From the NCBI RefSeq assembly GCF_001665235.1, contig NZ_LZSC01000069.1:21476-85475 (forward strand): a stretch of 64,000 nucleotides of DNA, read 5' to 3'. The position numbers were made by a program, and so were the translations under genes. The notes beneath the pieces are model-generated. The model was given only the letters and a program-made list of their open reading frames with translations, was not told where the DNA came from and did not search any database. The first letter of the stretch is position 1, and each line of letters opens with the position of its first letter. The DNA is from Mycobacterium sp. 1100029.7 (GTDB lineage: Bacteria > Actinomycetota > Actinomycetes > Mycobacteriales > Mycobacteriaceae). Below are positions 1 to 8,920 of this stretch, one piece after another.

Positions 1-201
1 AAACGGCTCAAGGTGGGCGCCGGCCGCCGGTTCTCGTTGACGACCAAGGACACCTTGGTCGAGGATCTGCGCCTGATCCTCGCCCCGGAATACGCCATCC
101 GGGCTCGCGAGCTCGCCACCCGGATGTCCACCGCCGAACAGAGCGTCAATCGCGCCGCCGACCTTCTGGAAAGGTTCGGTCAAGCGGGGCGGTTTTCGTG
201 A
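1..201 (+). CDS. GPL-type GT1 glycosyltransferase, C-terminal fragment cut by the window edge
   Basis: The reading frame is open from base 1 and ends at TGA 199-201, giving the last 66 residues of a larger protein. It opens with KRLKVGAGRRFS and continues with LVEDLRLILAPEYAIRAREL. These align closely with the C-terminal ends of the two complete glycosyltransferases at 2309-3583 and 3608-4864 (KRLKVGAARRFS and KRLKVGTARPFS). It is therefore the tail of a third paralogue of the UDP-sugar:sterol-glucosyltransferase-like family that mycobacteria use to glycosylate the GPL peptide. The N-terminal half lies outside the window, so sugar specificity cannot be judged. It points the opposite way to the other two copies. 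Confidence 0.85.
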   Translation, partial: KRLKVGAGRRFSLTTKDTLVEDLRLILAPEYAIRARELATRMSTAEQSVNRAADLLERFGQAGRFS

Positions 202-406
202 TCGGAGGCGGCCTCGCCACCGCGCTGCGGACGCGACGAGGAAGGCAACGGGCGTCCAAATAGGCGAGCGGTGAGCGCCGGCGAAGCCGGAGTTTTCTCT
301 CCCTGATGCGTCCGACACGGAAATCGCACTTCAGCACCGCGATTCGGGAGTAGCGCGCCGGTGACTCAGCTACCATGCTGAGGGGTCGGCGGGACGGCCG
401 TGGGGG

Positions 407-436
407 TTGACAGAAGATCGTGAAACGCCTTAGTGA
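407..436 (+). promoter_or_regulatory. Candidate promoter for the TylF methyltransferase
   Basis: A perfect -35 hexamer TTGACA (407-412) is followed after 17-18 bases by a weak -10-like TTAGTG/TAGTGA (430-436), about 60 bases before the gene at 497. The rest of 202-496 shows no coding potential I can support. The -10 match is poor, so this is tentative. Confidence 0.35.
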
Positions 437-496
437 TGTCATTGGGCGTCTAGGCTCCATGACTGGGAGTGTTGGTATGCGTAGAGAGGGACAGCT

Positions 497-1303
497 TTGA
501 CCGTGGCCGAAACCGACTCGCGGTCTGCGTACCTTGATCTGCTCCGTCGTGACCTGACCCGTTACGGCCAGGACGAGCTGGTGCCGGTGGGCCTGTACCG
601 ATTGGGTCGCCCGGTGTTCAACACCCGCAATTTCATGTTGGTGCGCAAGCGTCCGTTCAACGCCTACGCGCGGGATCGCGGCCTGGATTGGCCGGCGGAC
701 GCGCTGACGATGATCGGTATGCAGCGGCTGACCAGCCTGCAACAGTGCGTCGAGACCGTGCTGGCCGACGGTGTTCCGGGTGACTTGGTCGAGTGCGGTG
801 TGTGGCGCGGTGGTGCCTCGATTTTGATGCGTGGGGTGCTGGCCGCGTACGGCGACCAGACGCGCCGGGTGTGGCTGTGCGATTCCTTCCAGGGCGTGCC
901 GCCGCCGGATACCGCGAATTACAAGGCCGACAAAGGGATTCGGCTGGACCGGCACGCGAACGTGTTGGGGGTTTCCGAGGCCGAGGTGCGGTCGAACTTC
1001 GAGCGCTACGGGATGCTGGACGACCAGGTGCGCTTTTTGCCGGGGTGGTTCAAAGACACGCTGGCCGATGCGCCGATCGAACAGATCTCGGTGTTGCGTC
1101 TCGACGGTGACTTGTACGAATCGACGATTCAGGCCCTGGACGCGCTGTACCCGCGGCTGTCGTCCGGCGGCTTCTGCATCATCGACGACTACCACGCCCT
1201 GAGCGCATGCGCACAGGCGGTGACCGACTACCGCACCAAGCACGGGATCACCGCCGAGATCGTCGAGATCGACGGCACGGGAGTGTTGTGGCGCAACCCG
1301 TGA
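497..1303 (+). CDS. TylF/MycF-type sugar O-methyltransferase
   Basis: A 268-residue protein of the macrocin O-methyltransferase (TylF) family. Family members use SAM and a divalent metal to methylate sugar hydroxyls, and mycobacterial members (MtfB/MtfC/MtfD, Rmt) methylate rhamnose or fucose of GPLs. The family signature GDLVECGVWRGGASILM lies near residue 95, an acidic loop LCDSFQGVPPPD follows near 130, and the metal-site pattern LRLDGDLYEST and IIDDYHAL lie near 200-235. The start chosen is TTG 497, with GAGAGGG (484-490) about six bases upstream; GTG 503 is an alternative. It sits at the accessory end of the GPL region beside a second methyltransferase. Which hydroxyl it methylates cannot be told. 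Confidence 0.85.
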   Translation: MTVAETDSRSAYLDLLRRDLTRYGQDELVPVGLYRLGRPVFNTRNFMLVRKRPFNAYARDRGLDWPADALTMIGMQRLTSLQQCVETVLADGVPGDLVECGVWRGGASILMRGVLAAYGDQTRRVWLCDSFQGVPPPDTANYKADKGIRLDRHANVLGVSEAEVRSNFERYGMLDDQVRFLPGWFKDTLADAPIEQISVLRLDGDLYESTIQALDALYPRLSSGGFCIIDDYHALSACAQAVTDYRTKHGITAEIVEIDGTGVLWRNP

Positions 1304-1484
1304 GCACCGTCCGGGCGTAACCGCCCGAATCCGTCGACGGCACCACGCGACAGATCGCGCGAGGGCGTGCGGGCGTCGCATGCCGTTGGCTGTAATTGCC
1401 TGCCTGCGAACGTGTTTGCTATTCGGGATAACCGCATGGCGAGTCAAATAAGTTGGCGGCGAACCCATCCGATTCGCCGCAGAC

Positions 1485-2312
1485 GTGATACGCGCCAATG
1501 TTATGGTTGCCGCCGTGGCAACCGGTCTAGACGCTAAGACTCGCATTCTGATGTGGTGGGTGCGTGCCGAATACTGGCTCGCGCGCACCGTGCTACCCGA
1601 TGTCTACGCCAGCGACGGGCTGATCAGCTTCCACAACGACGCATTCCTGGACGACCCGGCGTTTCAGCGCGCGTACCAACGCGGCGCGCGGTCGCTGCCC
1701 GACCCTGATTGGTATCAGTGGCAGTGGCGGGTGCACGTCGGACTGTGGGCGGCGGAGAACGCGAGCAAGCTCGAGGGCGACTTCGTCGAGTGTGGCGTCA
1801 GCTACGGATTCTTGAGCAGCGCCATCATGGAGCACCTCGATTGGGATCAGCTGGGCAAGACCTTTTATCTCCTGGACACGTTCGCCGGGATCGACCCCCG
1901 CTTCGTCACCGACACCGAGCGCAATTCAGGCGAGGTCGAGCGCAGCAAATTGAAGCTGCGCAACGGAATGTACGTCAGCGGGGTCGACGGAGTCCGGGCC
2001 AATTTCGCGCAGTGGCAAAACCAGCGGATCATCGTCGGCGCGGTCCCGGAAACTCTCGAACAGGTCGAGGCGCAGAAAATCGCCTACCTGCATATCGACA
2101 TGAACTGTGCGCCACCCGAAATCGCGGCGCTGCGTTACTTTTGGCCGCGGCTTTCCCCGGGTGCTTTTGTGCTCCTGGACGATTACGCGAATCGAGGGCG
2201 CGACGAGCAGCGCAGCGCCATGGACACGTTGGCGGCGGAATTGGGTGTGCCGATCGTCGCGCTGCCCACCGGGCAGGGTCTGCTGATCAAGCCGGCGCAG
2301 GCATCGGCTTAA
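1485..2312 (+). CDS. TylF-related class I SAM methyltransferase
   Basis: A 275-residue protein distantly related to its upstream neighbour. It has the same GDFVECGVSYGFLSSAIME SAM-binding segment near residue 100, then FYLLDTFAGIDPRF, the acidic pair in YLHIDMNCAPPE and the C-terminal VLLDDYANRGRDEQ. These fit the macrocin O-methyltransferase superfamily, so a role in methylating a GPL sugar is a reasonable inference. The start is uncertain: GTG 1485 gives the longest form, ATG 1503 lies six codons in, and neither has a strong ribosome binding site. Its TAA stop shares the palindrome TTAA (2309-2312) with the stop of the convergent glycosyltransferase, so the two genes abut without a spacer. 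Confidence 0.75.
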   Translation: MIRANVMVAAVATGLDAKTRILMWWVRAEYWLARTVLPDVYASDGLISFHNDAFLDDPAFQRAYQRGARSLPDPDWYQWQWRVHVGLWAAENASKLEGDFVECGVSYGFLSSAIMEHLDWDQLGKTFYLLDTFAGIDPRFVTDTERNSGEVERSKLKLRNGMYVSGVDGVRANFAQWQNQRIIVGAVPETLEQVEAQKIAYLHIDMNCAPPEIAALRYFWPRLSPGAFVLLDDYANRGRDEQRSAMDTLAAELGVPIVALPTGQGLLIKPAQASA

Positions 2313-3583
2313 TCAGCCGCTGTGCGCGCCGCGGCCTCTTCCAGAAGATCGGCGGCGCGGGCAATGCTCTGGGTGGGCGTCGTCATCTGATCAGCGAGTT
2401 CCGCAGCGCGGGTGGCGTATTGCGGGTCGAGGATTTCGTGTAGATCCGCAAGCAGCGACTCAGGGGTGGTGGCCGAAAAGCGCCGTGCGGCGCCAACCTT
2501 CAACCGCTTGACCTGAGCGCCCCAGTACGGCTGATCGGCCGAACTCCACAGGATCACGGTGGGGATGCCCGCCCGCAGGCTGGCTGCCGTCGTGCCCGAA
2601 CCGCCGTGGTGGACGGCCGCGCGGCACGCCGGGAAAATTGTCGCGTAATTCACCGGGCCGACCAGCTTCACGTGGTCGGGGTGCGGCACGTCGGTGAAGT
2701 CTGTTCCGCCGAAGCACACCAGCGCTCGCTCGCCCAGTTGCGCGCAGGTCGCGGCGATCATCTCGACCAGCTCGGCGGGGGATTCCACCGGAATGCTGCC
2801 CGAGCTGAAGCAGATCGGAGGTGTTCCCGCGGCGATCCAGGACGCGACATCGTCGTCGGCATCGGTGGCGAGTTCCATCGTCAACGCACCGACGAAGGGT
2901 CTGCGGTCACCCCATTTCGACCATTCGGCCGCCAGCCCGGGGTAGCAGACGTCGTCGTAGCCCTGAATTTCCAGTGCGCGCCGATCGGCGATCCGGCGCT
3001 GGGAGCGGTTTGTCGCATCGGGCAGACCGAGCTCGCGGCGCTGTTCGTTGTCGACCTTTTTCGTCGAGCGCCAGAACAGCCACTCGATCGCCGTCATCGA
3101 CGAGCGGACCAGCGGCGCCGGCATGGTCGGGACGAGCTGGCCGTTGGCCCGCATCGGGAAGTGGTGCAGCGTCGCCAACGGAATCCGGTAGTACTCAGCG
3201 ACATTGGCGGCGACTTGCTCATAGTTGATGCCGGTGGACAGCAGATCGGCACCGTCGGCCAGCGCCAGCAGCGTCTTGTTTGCCTCGGCCCAGTGCACGA
3301 TGATGGGCTCCCAGATTTTGCGCACCAAGTTGATCGGACCGCTGATCGTCCAGGCGCTGCGGAAGAAATTCGTCCACATATTGCGCAGGAAATCTTCGTC
3401 CAGGAATTCCTCGATGGGCGGACCGTACGATACTGCCGGCAAGCCCGCCGCCTCGGCGAAGTCGAGCAGTCCGGGAGGGACGGCCAGGCACACCTCGTGC
3501 CCCCGGCGTTGCAGCTCCCGGCCGACGGCGGCGGACGGTTCGATGTCGCCGCGTGTTCCGTAGCTTGCCAGGGCAAATTTCAT
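2309..3583 (-). CDS. GPL-type GT1 glycosyltransferase (downstream copy of tandem pair)
   Basis: A 424-residue glycosyltransferase of the UDP-glucose:sterol glucosyltransferase type with a GT-B fold. The N-terminal Rossmann half starts MKFALASYGTRGDIEPSAAV, and the donor-binding C-terminal half carries the AVHHGGSGTTAASLRAG loop and the SADQPYWG segment. Mycobacterial homologues (GtfA/GtfB/RtfA, Gtf1-3) attach 6-deoxytalose or rhamnose to the GPL peptide in the cytoplasm. It follows its paralogue at 3608-4864 by 24 bp on the same strand. Both genes have the same leader element TGAAAGGC ahead of the start, which points to tandem duplication. Sugar specificity cannot be assigned; GtfB- or RtfA-like roles are both possible. 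Confidence 0.9.
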   Translation of the reverse strand: MKFALASYGTRGDIEPSAAVGRELQRRGHEVCLAVPPGLLDFAEAAGLPAVSYGPPIEEFLDEDFLRNMWTNFFRSAWTISGPINLVRKIWEPIIVHWAEANKTLLALADGADLLSTGINYEQVAANVAEYYRIPLATLHHFPMRANGQLVPTMPAPLVRSSMTAIEWLFWRSTKKVDNEQRRELGLPDATNRSQRRIADRRALEIQGYDDVCYPGLAAEWSKWGDRRPFVGALTMELATDADDDVASWIAAGTPPICFSSGSIPVESPAELVEMIAATCAQLGERALVCFGGTDFTDVPHPDHVKLVGPVNYATIFPACRAAVHHGGSGTTAASLRAGIPTVILWSSADQPYWGAQVKRLKVGAARRFSATTPESLLADLHEILDPQYATRAAELADQMTTPTQSIARAADLLEEAAARTAAD

Positions 3584-3607
3584 TCCGCAGCCCAGCCTTT
3601 CAGTCGT

Positions 3608-4864
3608 CTACTTCTTCGCCGCCGGCACCCGGGCGAATTTCTCCAGCAGATCGGCCGTCTGTGCGGCGCTCTGGGCGGGTGTGGTCATGCGAGTGGCGAT
3701 CTCGCGGGCGCGCGCGACGCAATCGGGCGCCAGTATCTCGCGAAGATCACCGACCAGTGTTTCTTCGGTGGTGGCCGAGAACGGCCGGGCGGTGCCCACT
3801 TTCAAGCGCTTGACCTGCCCGGCCCAGATTCGTTGATCGCCCAGGCTCCAGAGGCTCAAGGTGGGCACGCCGGCGCGTAGGCCCGCGGCCGTGGTGCCCG
3901 CGCCGCTGTGGTGCACCACCGCGCGACAGGCGGGGAAGACGGTCGCGTAGTTGACCGGACCCACCACCTTGACGTGGTCGGCCGGTGACACCTCGCTGAA
4001 GTCCGACCAGCCCGAGCACACCAGCGCTCGCTCACCCAACTGGGCGCAGGCCGCGCCGATCATCTCGACGGTCTCGGCCGGAGACTTCACCGGGGTGCTG
4101 CCGAAGCCGAAGAAGATCGGCGGTGTTCCGGCGGCGATCCAGGCCGCGACGTCTTCGTCGGCGTCCGTCGTCATCTCCATCGTCAGCGTTCCGACGAACG
4201 GCCGCTGCGCACCCCACTTCTTCCACTCGGCGGCGAGTTCGGGGAAGCACACCGCGTCGTAGGCCTGAATCTCCAGCGACCCGCGCGCGGTGATCCGTCG
4301 CGGTGCCGGCCCGGTGGCCTTGGGCAGGCCCAACACGCGGCGCTGCGCGTCCTCAGCCTTTTTCGTCACAAACCGCTGCGGCCAGTCCAGCGCCTTGACC
4401 GCGGTGCGCACCAGCGGCGCCGGCATGCCCGGTGCGACCTGGCTGTTGGGCAACATCGGGAAGTAATGCATGGTCGCCAGTGGAATGCCGTAGTACTCCG
4501 CCACATTGGCGGGCACCCCGGGAAAGCCCGGCCCGGTGAACAGCAGATCGGCTCCGCGCGCGACCGACACCAGCGTAGCGCTCATCTCTGCCCAGGACTG
4601 CCCCAGCAGGTTCTGGACTTCACGCCACGAATCGACCACCTCGCGGACCTTCCAAAACTTGCCGAGGAAATCGACATCCCAAAACCCCTCCTGCTGGTCG
4701 GGTCCGTACGGCACCACCTCGAGTCCGGCCGATTCGACCAGGCCGACCAGGTTGGGCGGCACGGCCAGGCGGACGTCGTGGCCACGGCGCTGCAGTTCGC
4801 AACCGACGGCGGTGCTGGGTTCGATGTCGCCGCGGGTCCCGTAGCTCGCCAGGGCAAACTTCAC
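3608..4864 (-). CDS. GPL-type GT1 glycosyltransferase (upstream copy of tandem pair)
   Basis: A 418-residue GT-B glycosyltransferase with the same layout as its neighbour: N-terminal KFALASYGTRGDIEPSTAV, and a C-terminal donor site AVVHHSGAGTTAAGLRAG followed by SLGDQRIWAGQVKRLKVG. It starts with GTG at 4864 in the position of the ATG of the other copy. It differs clearly in the middle third (acceptor side), so the two enzymes probably act on different acceptors or sequential positions of the GPL oligosaccharide. It is the first gene of a two-gene minus-strand unit. In M. avium-complex strains the last core GT of this family (gtfB) marks the start of the serovar-specific region; this gene is the candidate for that role by position only. 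Confidence 0.9.
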   Translation of the reverse strand: MKFALASYGTRGDIEPSTAVGCELQRRGHDVRLAVPPNLVGLVESAGLEVVPYGPDQQEGFWDVDFLGKFWKVREVVDSWREVQNLLGQSWAEMSATLVSVARGADLLFTGPGFPGVPANVAEYYGIPLATMHYFPMLPNSQVAPGMPAPLVRTAVKALDWPQRFVTKKAEDAQRRVLGLPKATGPAPRRITARGSLEIQAYDAVCFPELAAEWKKWGAQRPFVGTLTMEMTTDADEDVAAWIAAGTPPIFFGFGSTPVKSPAETVEMIGAACAQLGERALVCSGWSDFSEVSPADHVKVVGPVNYATVFPACRAVVHHSGAGTTAAGLRAGVPTLSLWSLGDQRIWAGQVKRLKVGTARPFSATTEETLVGDLREILAPDCVARAREIATRMTTPAQSAAQTADLLEKFARVPAAKK

Positions 4865-5025
4865 AACGAATCCCGCCTTTCAGGTGTGCGATATCGGGCA
4901 CCGCCACAGGCCATTATCTCTGCTTGCCCGATTGCCGGTGGCCGTTGGCGAGTTGTTCGCCGATCCTGCGACGCCTACGCCGTCCAGGAGGGGATGATTG
5001 CCGCTGTGACAGAAGGAGGCTCGCA

Positions 5026-6084
5026 GTGAATGGAAGCACGTCGGCAGGCTCACCGAAGGTGAGCATTGTGGCGACCACGCACAACCAGGAGGGGTACGCC
5101 CGCCAAGCCTTCGACAGCTTTCTCGAACAGCGGACCGACTTCCCGGTGGAAATCATCGTCGCCGACGACGCGTCGACCGATTCCACACCCTCGGTGATCC
5201 AGGAGTACACCGACCGCTATCCGCACGTGTTCCGGCCCATCTACCGCCCGCAGAACCTTGGCCTGAACCGAAATATGACCGGTGCGTTGTCGGCTGCCCG
5301 GGGCGAATACGTGGCGTTATGCGAGGCGGACGACTACTGGACCGACCCGCTGAAGCTGAGCAAACAGGTCGCCTACCTCGACCGGCACGCGGACACCACG
5401 GTGTGTTTCCACCCGGTGCGGGTCGTGTGGGAGGACGGCTATGCGAAGGACTCGAAGTTTCCGCCGCCCCACTTGCGCGGAGACCTGAGCGTCGACGCGC
5501 TGTTGCTGATGAACTTCATCCAGACCAATTCGGTTGTCTACCGGCGTCTCGAACGCTACGACGACATCCCCGCCGACGTGATGCCTCTGGACTGGTATCT
5601 GCACGTCCGCCATGCTGCACGCGGTCGGATCGCGATGCTGCCGGAAATCATGTCGGTCTATCGCCGCCACGCGAAGGGCATGTGGCACAACCAGGTTGCG
5701 GATCCGCCGAAATTCTGGCTGACGCTGGGACCCGGGCATGCCGCGACGTTCGACGCGATGCTCGACCTGTTCCCCGGCGACCCCGGCCGCGAGAGTCTCA
5801 TCGCGGCCATGGCCGACTGGATTCTGGGCCAGATCGCCAATGTGCCAGGTGAACCCGGGCGCGAGGCGCTCGCGGACACGACCGCGAGGTATCCCAGGAT
5901 CGCCGAGTTGGCAAGCGTGCACCGCGGGGCTTCGCGTTCGCAGCGACTCAAGCAGACGTGGCGCAGGTTCGCCCTCGTCGCGCCACATCGTAGGGGGCTC
6001 GTGGACGTATGGCCGTTGCGCATCGGCCAGCGTAGCGAGATCCCCCGCGGTGCCGCTCTCGTCGCTATTGGCGAGCGAAAATAA
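5026..6084 (+). CDS. Family 2 glycosyltransferase
   Basis: A 352-residue GT-A inverting glycosyltransferase. It has KVSIVATTHNQEGYARQAF at the N-terminus, the nucleotide-binding VADDASTDST near residue 45 and the DXD-type ALCEADDYWTDP near residue 100. The GTG start at 5026 was chosen because AGAAGGAGG (5011-5019) sits six bases upstream and homology begins a few residues later; the open frame continues upstream without a signal. The C-terminal third resembles other capsule/LPS-type GT2 enzymes and has no clear membrane segment. It probably adds a distal sugar to the GPL hapten; donor and acceptor are unknown. Its last 20 bases overlap the 3' end of the convergent methyltransferase-like gene. 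Confidence 0.85.
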   Translation: MNGSTSAGSPKVSIVATTHNQEGYARQAFDSFLEQRTDFPVEIIVADDASTDSTPSVIQEYTDRYPHVFRPIYRPQNLGLNRNMTGALSAARGEYVALCEADDYWTDPLKLSKQVAYLDRHADTTVCFHPVRVVWEDGYAKDSKFPPPHLRGDLSVDALLLMNFIQTNSVVYRRLERYDDIPADVMPLDWYLHVRHAARGRIAMLPEIMSVYRRHAKGMWHNQVADPPKFWLTLGPGHAATFDAMLDLFPGDPGRESLIAAMADWILGQIANVPGEPGREALADTTARYPRIAELASVHRGASRSQRLKQTWRRFALVAPHRRGLVDVWPLRIGQRSEIPRGAALVAIGERK

Positions 6085-6763
6085 AGACGTGATTCTCGAA
6101 ATTCGGTAGCCGTCCGAAATTGCCGCAATTCTTTTTGTGGAGCATGGTGAATCCCAGTTCGCCGACTTTTGCTTCGAGGTCGGCATCGGTGATGCCCCAT
6201 TGCCAGATATGGTGCACGTCACGCCATGGTCTGTCGTGATCCGGATGGATTTCGTCGAGCCTGCCGAAGAGGTTCTTGTAGTTCTGCTGGCGCGGGTTGT
6301 GTGGAACGTTTCGGAAGTACTCATCTTCGCCCAGGTCGAGCAGTCTGACGTTGCTTCCTGACCCTGTCCATTGTTGGTTGTAAATGATCAGCGCTCGCAC
6401 ATTCTTTGCATACATGTCCAGAATGGCGTCCCAGTCGGGCGCGACTTGATGCAGCAACACGTCGAAAAGCAGCACAGCGTCGACTTTGCCCACCTTGTCG
6501 GCGAGTTCCTGGCTACCGAAGTTTCCGTTGACAAGGCGGAGCTGCGGATAGGATTTCGCTTTGTTGATGACCGTCGGCGTCAGGTGGGTATCGACCAGAG
6601 CGGCATCTCTGATCTTGTGTTTGTCGAGCGCATGAAATGTATATCCGCCTTCCACTCTCCACACACCGCCGAGGTCCGCGAAGGACTCGATCTGCAACGA
6701 TGAGAATGCCTGATCGATCAGCTCGATTTTGTCGGGAAGAATTTTCCGAAAGAGACCAAACAT
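6065..6763 (-). CDS. SAM-dependent methyltransferase-like protein
   Basis: A 232-residue protein starting MFGLFRKILPDKIELIDQ. A Rossmann-like core begins SFADLGGVWRVEGGYTF (motif I position, atypical glycine pattern). It is followed by an acidic strand DAALVDTHLT, then GKVDAVLLFDVLLHQV, which fits motif IV of class I methyltransferases. The C-terminus (DADLEAKVGELGFTMLHKK) resembles the end of small-molecule methyltransferases. Function is inferred from fold and setting only. The codons are noticeably richer in A and T than those of neighbouring genes, and the gene is wedged tail-to-tail against the GT2 gene, suggesting separate acquisition. Confidence 0.65.
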   Translation of the reverse strand: MFGLFRKILPDKIELIDQAFSSLQIESFADLGGVWRVEGGYTFHALDKHKIRDAALVDTHLTPTVINKAKSYPQLRLVNGNFGSQELADKVGKVDAVLLFDVLLHQVAPDWDAILDMYAKNVRALIIYNQQWTGSGSNVRLLDLGEDEYFRNVPHNPRQQNYKNLFGRLDEIHPDHDRPWRDVHHIWQWGITDADLEAKVGELGFTMLHKKNCGNFGRLPNFENHVFIFARQ

Positions 6764-7130
6764 TGTGACCTCTCACACCTCCTGATCGTTTAAGGAGCCG
6801 GCCGCTGGGGGACGATTTCGTCGTTGAATCGTTTACTTCGTATCCGGCCCATGGGCCACCCTACAGGCGTGCCGCGGCAGCGTTGTCCCTCGGTTTCTCT
6901 GAAGATTCGAAGTACTGCTGCGAGCCTGCGACTAATACCTGGTCGCTCGACGAAACAAGGTGCCGGCTTTTCTTTTGCGCGACTCCCGGATTTCGCGCGG
7001 ACCAGGGTTTAAGGTGGTCGGAACCAGGTCAGCAGGTGCCCGCGACGGCAGTGTTACGGGGGACGCACGGCGCGGCCTATTGACCGGTGGGGTTCAGTTG
7101 GGGGTTTGCAGACGCTAGGAGGTTGGCATC
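6764..7130. other. Intergenic divergent region, 367 bp
   Basis: This lies between the divergent genes starting at 6763 (minus) and 7131 (plus) and should hold both promoters. The plus-strand gene has a strong ribosome binding site AGGAGG (7119-7124). I found no convincing paired -35/-10 hexamers, no coding frame with a start signal and no repeat. Confidence 0.5.
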
Positions 7131-7958
7131 ATGGCGGGCACTGACTCGACGGGGGAGCCGGTGACGTCGGCACCGACCGTCTCGGTGATCACGATCTCGT
7201 ACAAGGACCTCGACGGGCTCAAGCGCACCGTCGACAGTGTGCGCGCCCAGCGCTACGCGGGCCGCATCGAGCACATCGTGATCGATGGGGGATCGGGCGA
7301 GGAGGTCGTCGAATATCTTTCCGGCGCCGAGCCGGGCTTCGCGCATTGGCAGTCGGAGCCGGACGGCGGTCGATACGACGCGATGAACCAGGGAATTGCC
7401 CGTGCATCGGGAGATCTGTTGTGGTTCATGCACTCCAGCGATTGCTTTCCCGATCCGGACGCAGTTGCCGACGCCGTCAAGGCGATTGAGGTGCACGGAC
7501 CGGCGCATGAGGTGTGGGGCTACGGGATGGACAATCTCGTAGGGCTTGGGCGCGTGCGCAGCCCCATACCGTTCAGCCTTCGTAAGTTCCTCGCCGGCTG
7601 GCAGACGGTCCCGCATCAAGCTTCGTTCTACGGTTCGTCGCTGATCAGCACGTTGGTCGGCTACGACCTCGACTTCGGGATCGCCGCGGACCAGGAGTTC
7701 ATTCTGCGAGCCGCGCTGCTGCGTGAGCCCGTCACGCTGCGGCGGGTGCTGTGTGACTTCGACACGAACGGGGTCGGGACCAACCGCCCGCCCAGCGAGG
7801 TGTTCAGCGATCTGCGCCGTATGTGGGACATGCACGGCCGCTATCCGTGGGGGGGACGGCGATTGTCGCGCGCCTACCTACGCGCCGCCGAGAACTACTT
7901 TGCGTTCCTGGCCTTCGTGTACCAACGGTTGCCGGTGCGCGGCCAATCGAGTACCTAG
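7131..7958 (+). CDS. Family 2 glycosyltransferase (WcaA-like)
   Basis: A 275-residue GT2 protein. It has VSVITISYKDLDGLKRTVDS near residue 20, HIVIDGGSGEEVVEYL near 45, the nucleotide-sugar site EPDGGRYDAMNQGIARASG near 80 and LLWFMHSSDCFPDP near 100. The pattern WQSEPDGGxYDAMNxG is typical of the colanic-acid/WcaA-type subfamily. The ATG start at 7131 has AGGAGG eight bases upstream. It would transfer one sugar to the GPL oligosaccharide in the cytoplasm; donor and linkage cannot be read. It shares the palindrome CTAG (7955-7958) with the stop of the convergent methyltransferase, so there is no spacer. Confidence 0.87.
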   Translation: MAGTDSTGEPVTSAPTVSVITISYKDLDGLKRTVDSVRAQRYAGRIEHIVIDGGSGEEVVEYLSGAEPGFAHWQSEPDGGRYDAMNQGIARASGDLLWFMHSSDCFPDPDAVADAVKAIEVHGPAHEVWGYGMDNLVGLGRVRSPIPFSLRKFLAGWQTVPHQASFYGSSLISTLVGYDLDFGIAADQEFILRAALLREPVTLRRVLCDFDTNGVGTNRPPSEVFSDLRRMWDMHGRYPWGGRRLSRAYLRAAENYFAFLAFVYQRLPVRGQSST

Positions 7959-8920
7959 GCCCGTCGCAGCCAGAACGACCCGGGCTCGCGGGAATCCAGC
8001 TGTTCTCGCAGCACCGGGCAGGCCGCGGTCAGTTCGTCTGGATAGTGGTGCTTCAAAAAGTTCAGCGCGCCAATGATTTTGAACTCGGAGTTGTAGCTCA
8101 GGAAAGCTTCGAGCAAATACTGCTCATTCCAGAAGCAACCGGACTGTATCCATTCGTCCAAATAATCCTTCGGGCTGAAGATGTCATGGATGTGAATCAG
8201 CACGCCCGAGTTGAGGATCGGCAGGATCTCGAGGTATTCGAACAACACATCGCCCTGCGGCCGAATAATGTGTGACGAGTCGATGAACAGGATGTCGTTG
8301 TCTTCCAATTGACTGAACAGCGACGTGTCGATCAGCTCAACCGGCTTGCGGACGACATTCACACCGAGCTGCTCGAGCCATCCCACCTCGTATGGCTCGA
8401 CGCAGACGTGCTCGCACTGATATCCGGGATCGTCGGTGCGGTTGGCGCGTAGCGCACTGGCGGCCAGTAGTGTCGACCGGCCACTTCCGATCTCGAAGAT
8501 GCGTTTCGGCTTGAACAACCGGATCATGTTGTACAGGTATTCGGCGTCGCCCGACTCGAAGAAACCGTTCCGGTAGTAAAATTCGTGGTCGGCTTGCTGG
8601 TACACCGGGAATTTGATCAGTTCGTCATTGAAGTGAAACTTCTTCAACAGATCCAACTGTTCGTCGACGTTCCAATCGATGCCCCGAAGCTCGCGATCGT
8701 CGGACAGCGGCTTTCTCAGATGCGCAGGATTGAACAACGGCTCGTAGTAGTGATCGAGCAGCGGATAGATTCCTATTTTCCTGAACACGCGCAAGGTCAG
8801 CGGCATGCGCCCGAATCCAGTTTGTCGGATCACTCGCAACGCGAAAGAGGCACTCGCGGTGATCGGAACCAACGCGAAATCAATCAGTGCGAAACAGAAT
8901 TTCTGAAAATTAGCCATCAT
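7955..8920 (-). CDS. Class I SAM methyltransferase (Methyltransf_24-like)
   Basis: A 321-residue protein. After a roughly 120-residue N-terminal segment with a hydrophobic stretch (FALIDFALVPITASASFAL), a methyltransferase core begins at RIFEIGSGRSTLLAASAL near residue 140. It continues with an acidic motif II strand (CEHVCVEPYEVGWL), then DILFIDSSHIIRPQGDVLFE and IHIHDIFSPKDYLDEW. This is the layout of Methyltransf_24-type enzymes found in polysaccharide clusters. It is rich in Phe, Tyr, Asn and Lys and its codons are visibly more A/T-rich than the flanks, suggesting recent transfer. Start at the first ATG (8920) or the adjacent second one. Substrate unknown; an O-methyl on a GPL sugar is the contextual guess. 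Confidence 0.78.
   Translation of the reverse strand: MMANFQKFCFALIDFALVPITASASFALRVIRQTGFGRMPLTLRVFRKIGIYPLLDHYYEPLFNPAHLRKPLSDDRELRGIDWNVDEQLDLLKKFHFNDELIKFPVYQQADHEFYYRNGFFESGDAEYLYNMIRLFKPKRIFEIGSGRSTLLAASALRANRTDDPGYQCEHVCVEPYEVGWLEQLGVNVVRKPVELIDTSLFSQLEDNDILFIDSSHIIRPQGDVLFEYLEILPILNSGVLIHIHDIFSPKDYLDEWIQSGCFWNEQYLLEAFLSYNSEFKIIGALNFLKHHYPDELTAACPVLREQLDSREPGSFWLRRA

Noticed and set aside
7080..7130. TTGACC near 7080 as a promoter -35 for the GT2 gene
   Set aside because: No -10-like hexamer occurs at a suitable distance before the ribosome binding site.
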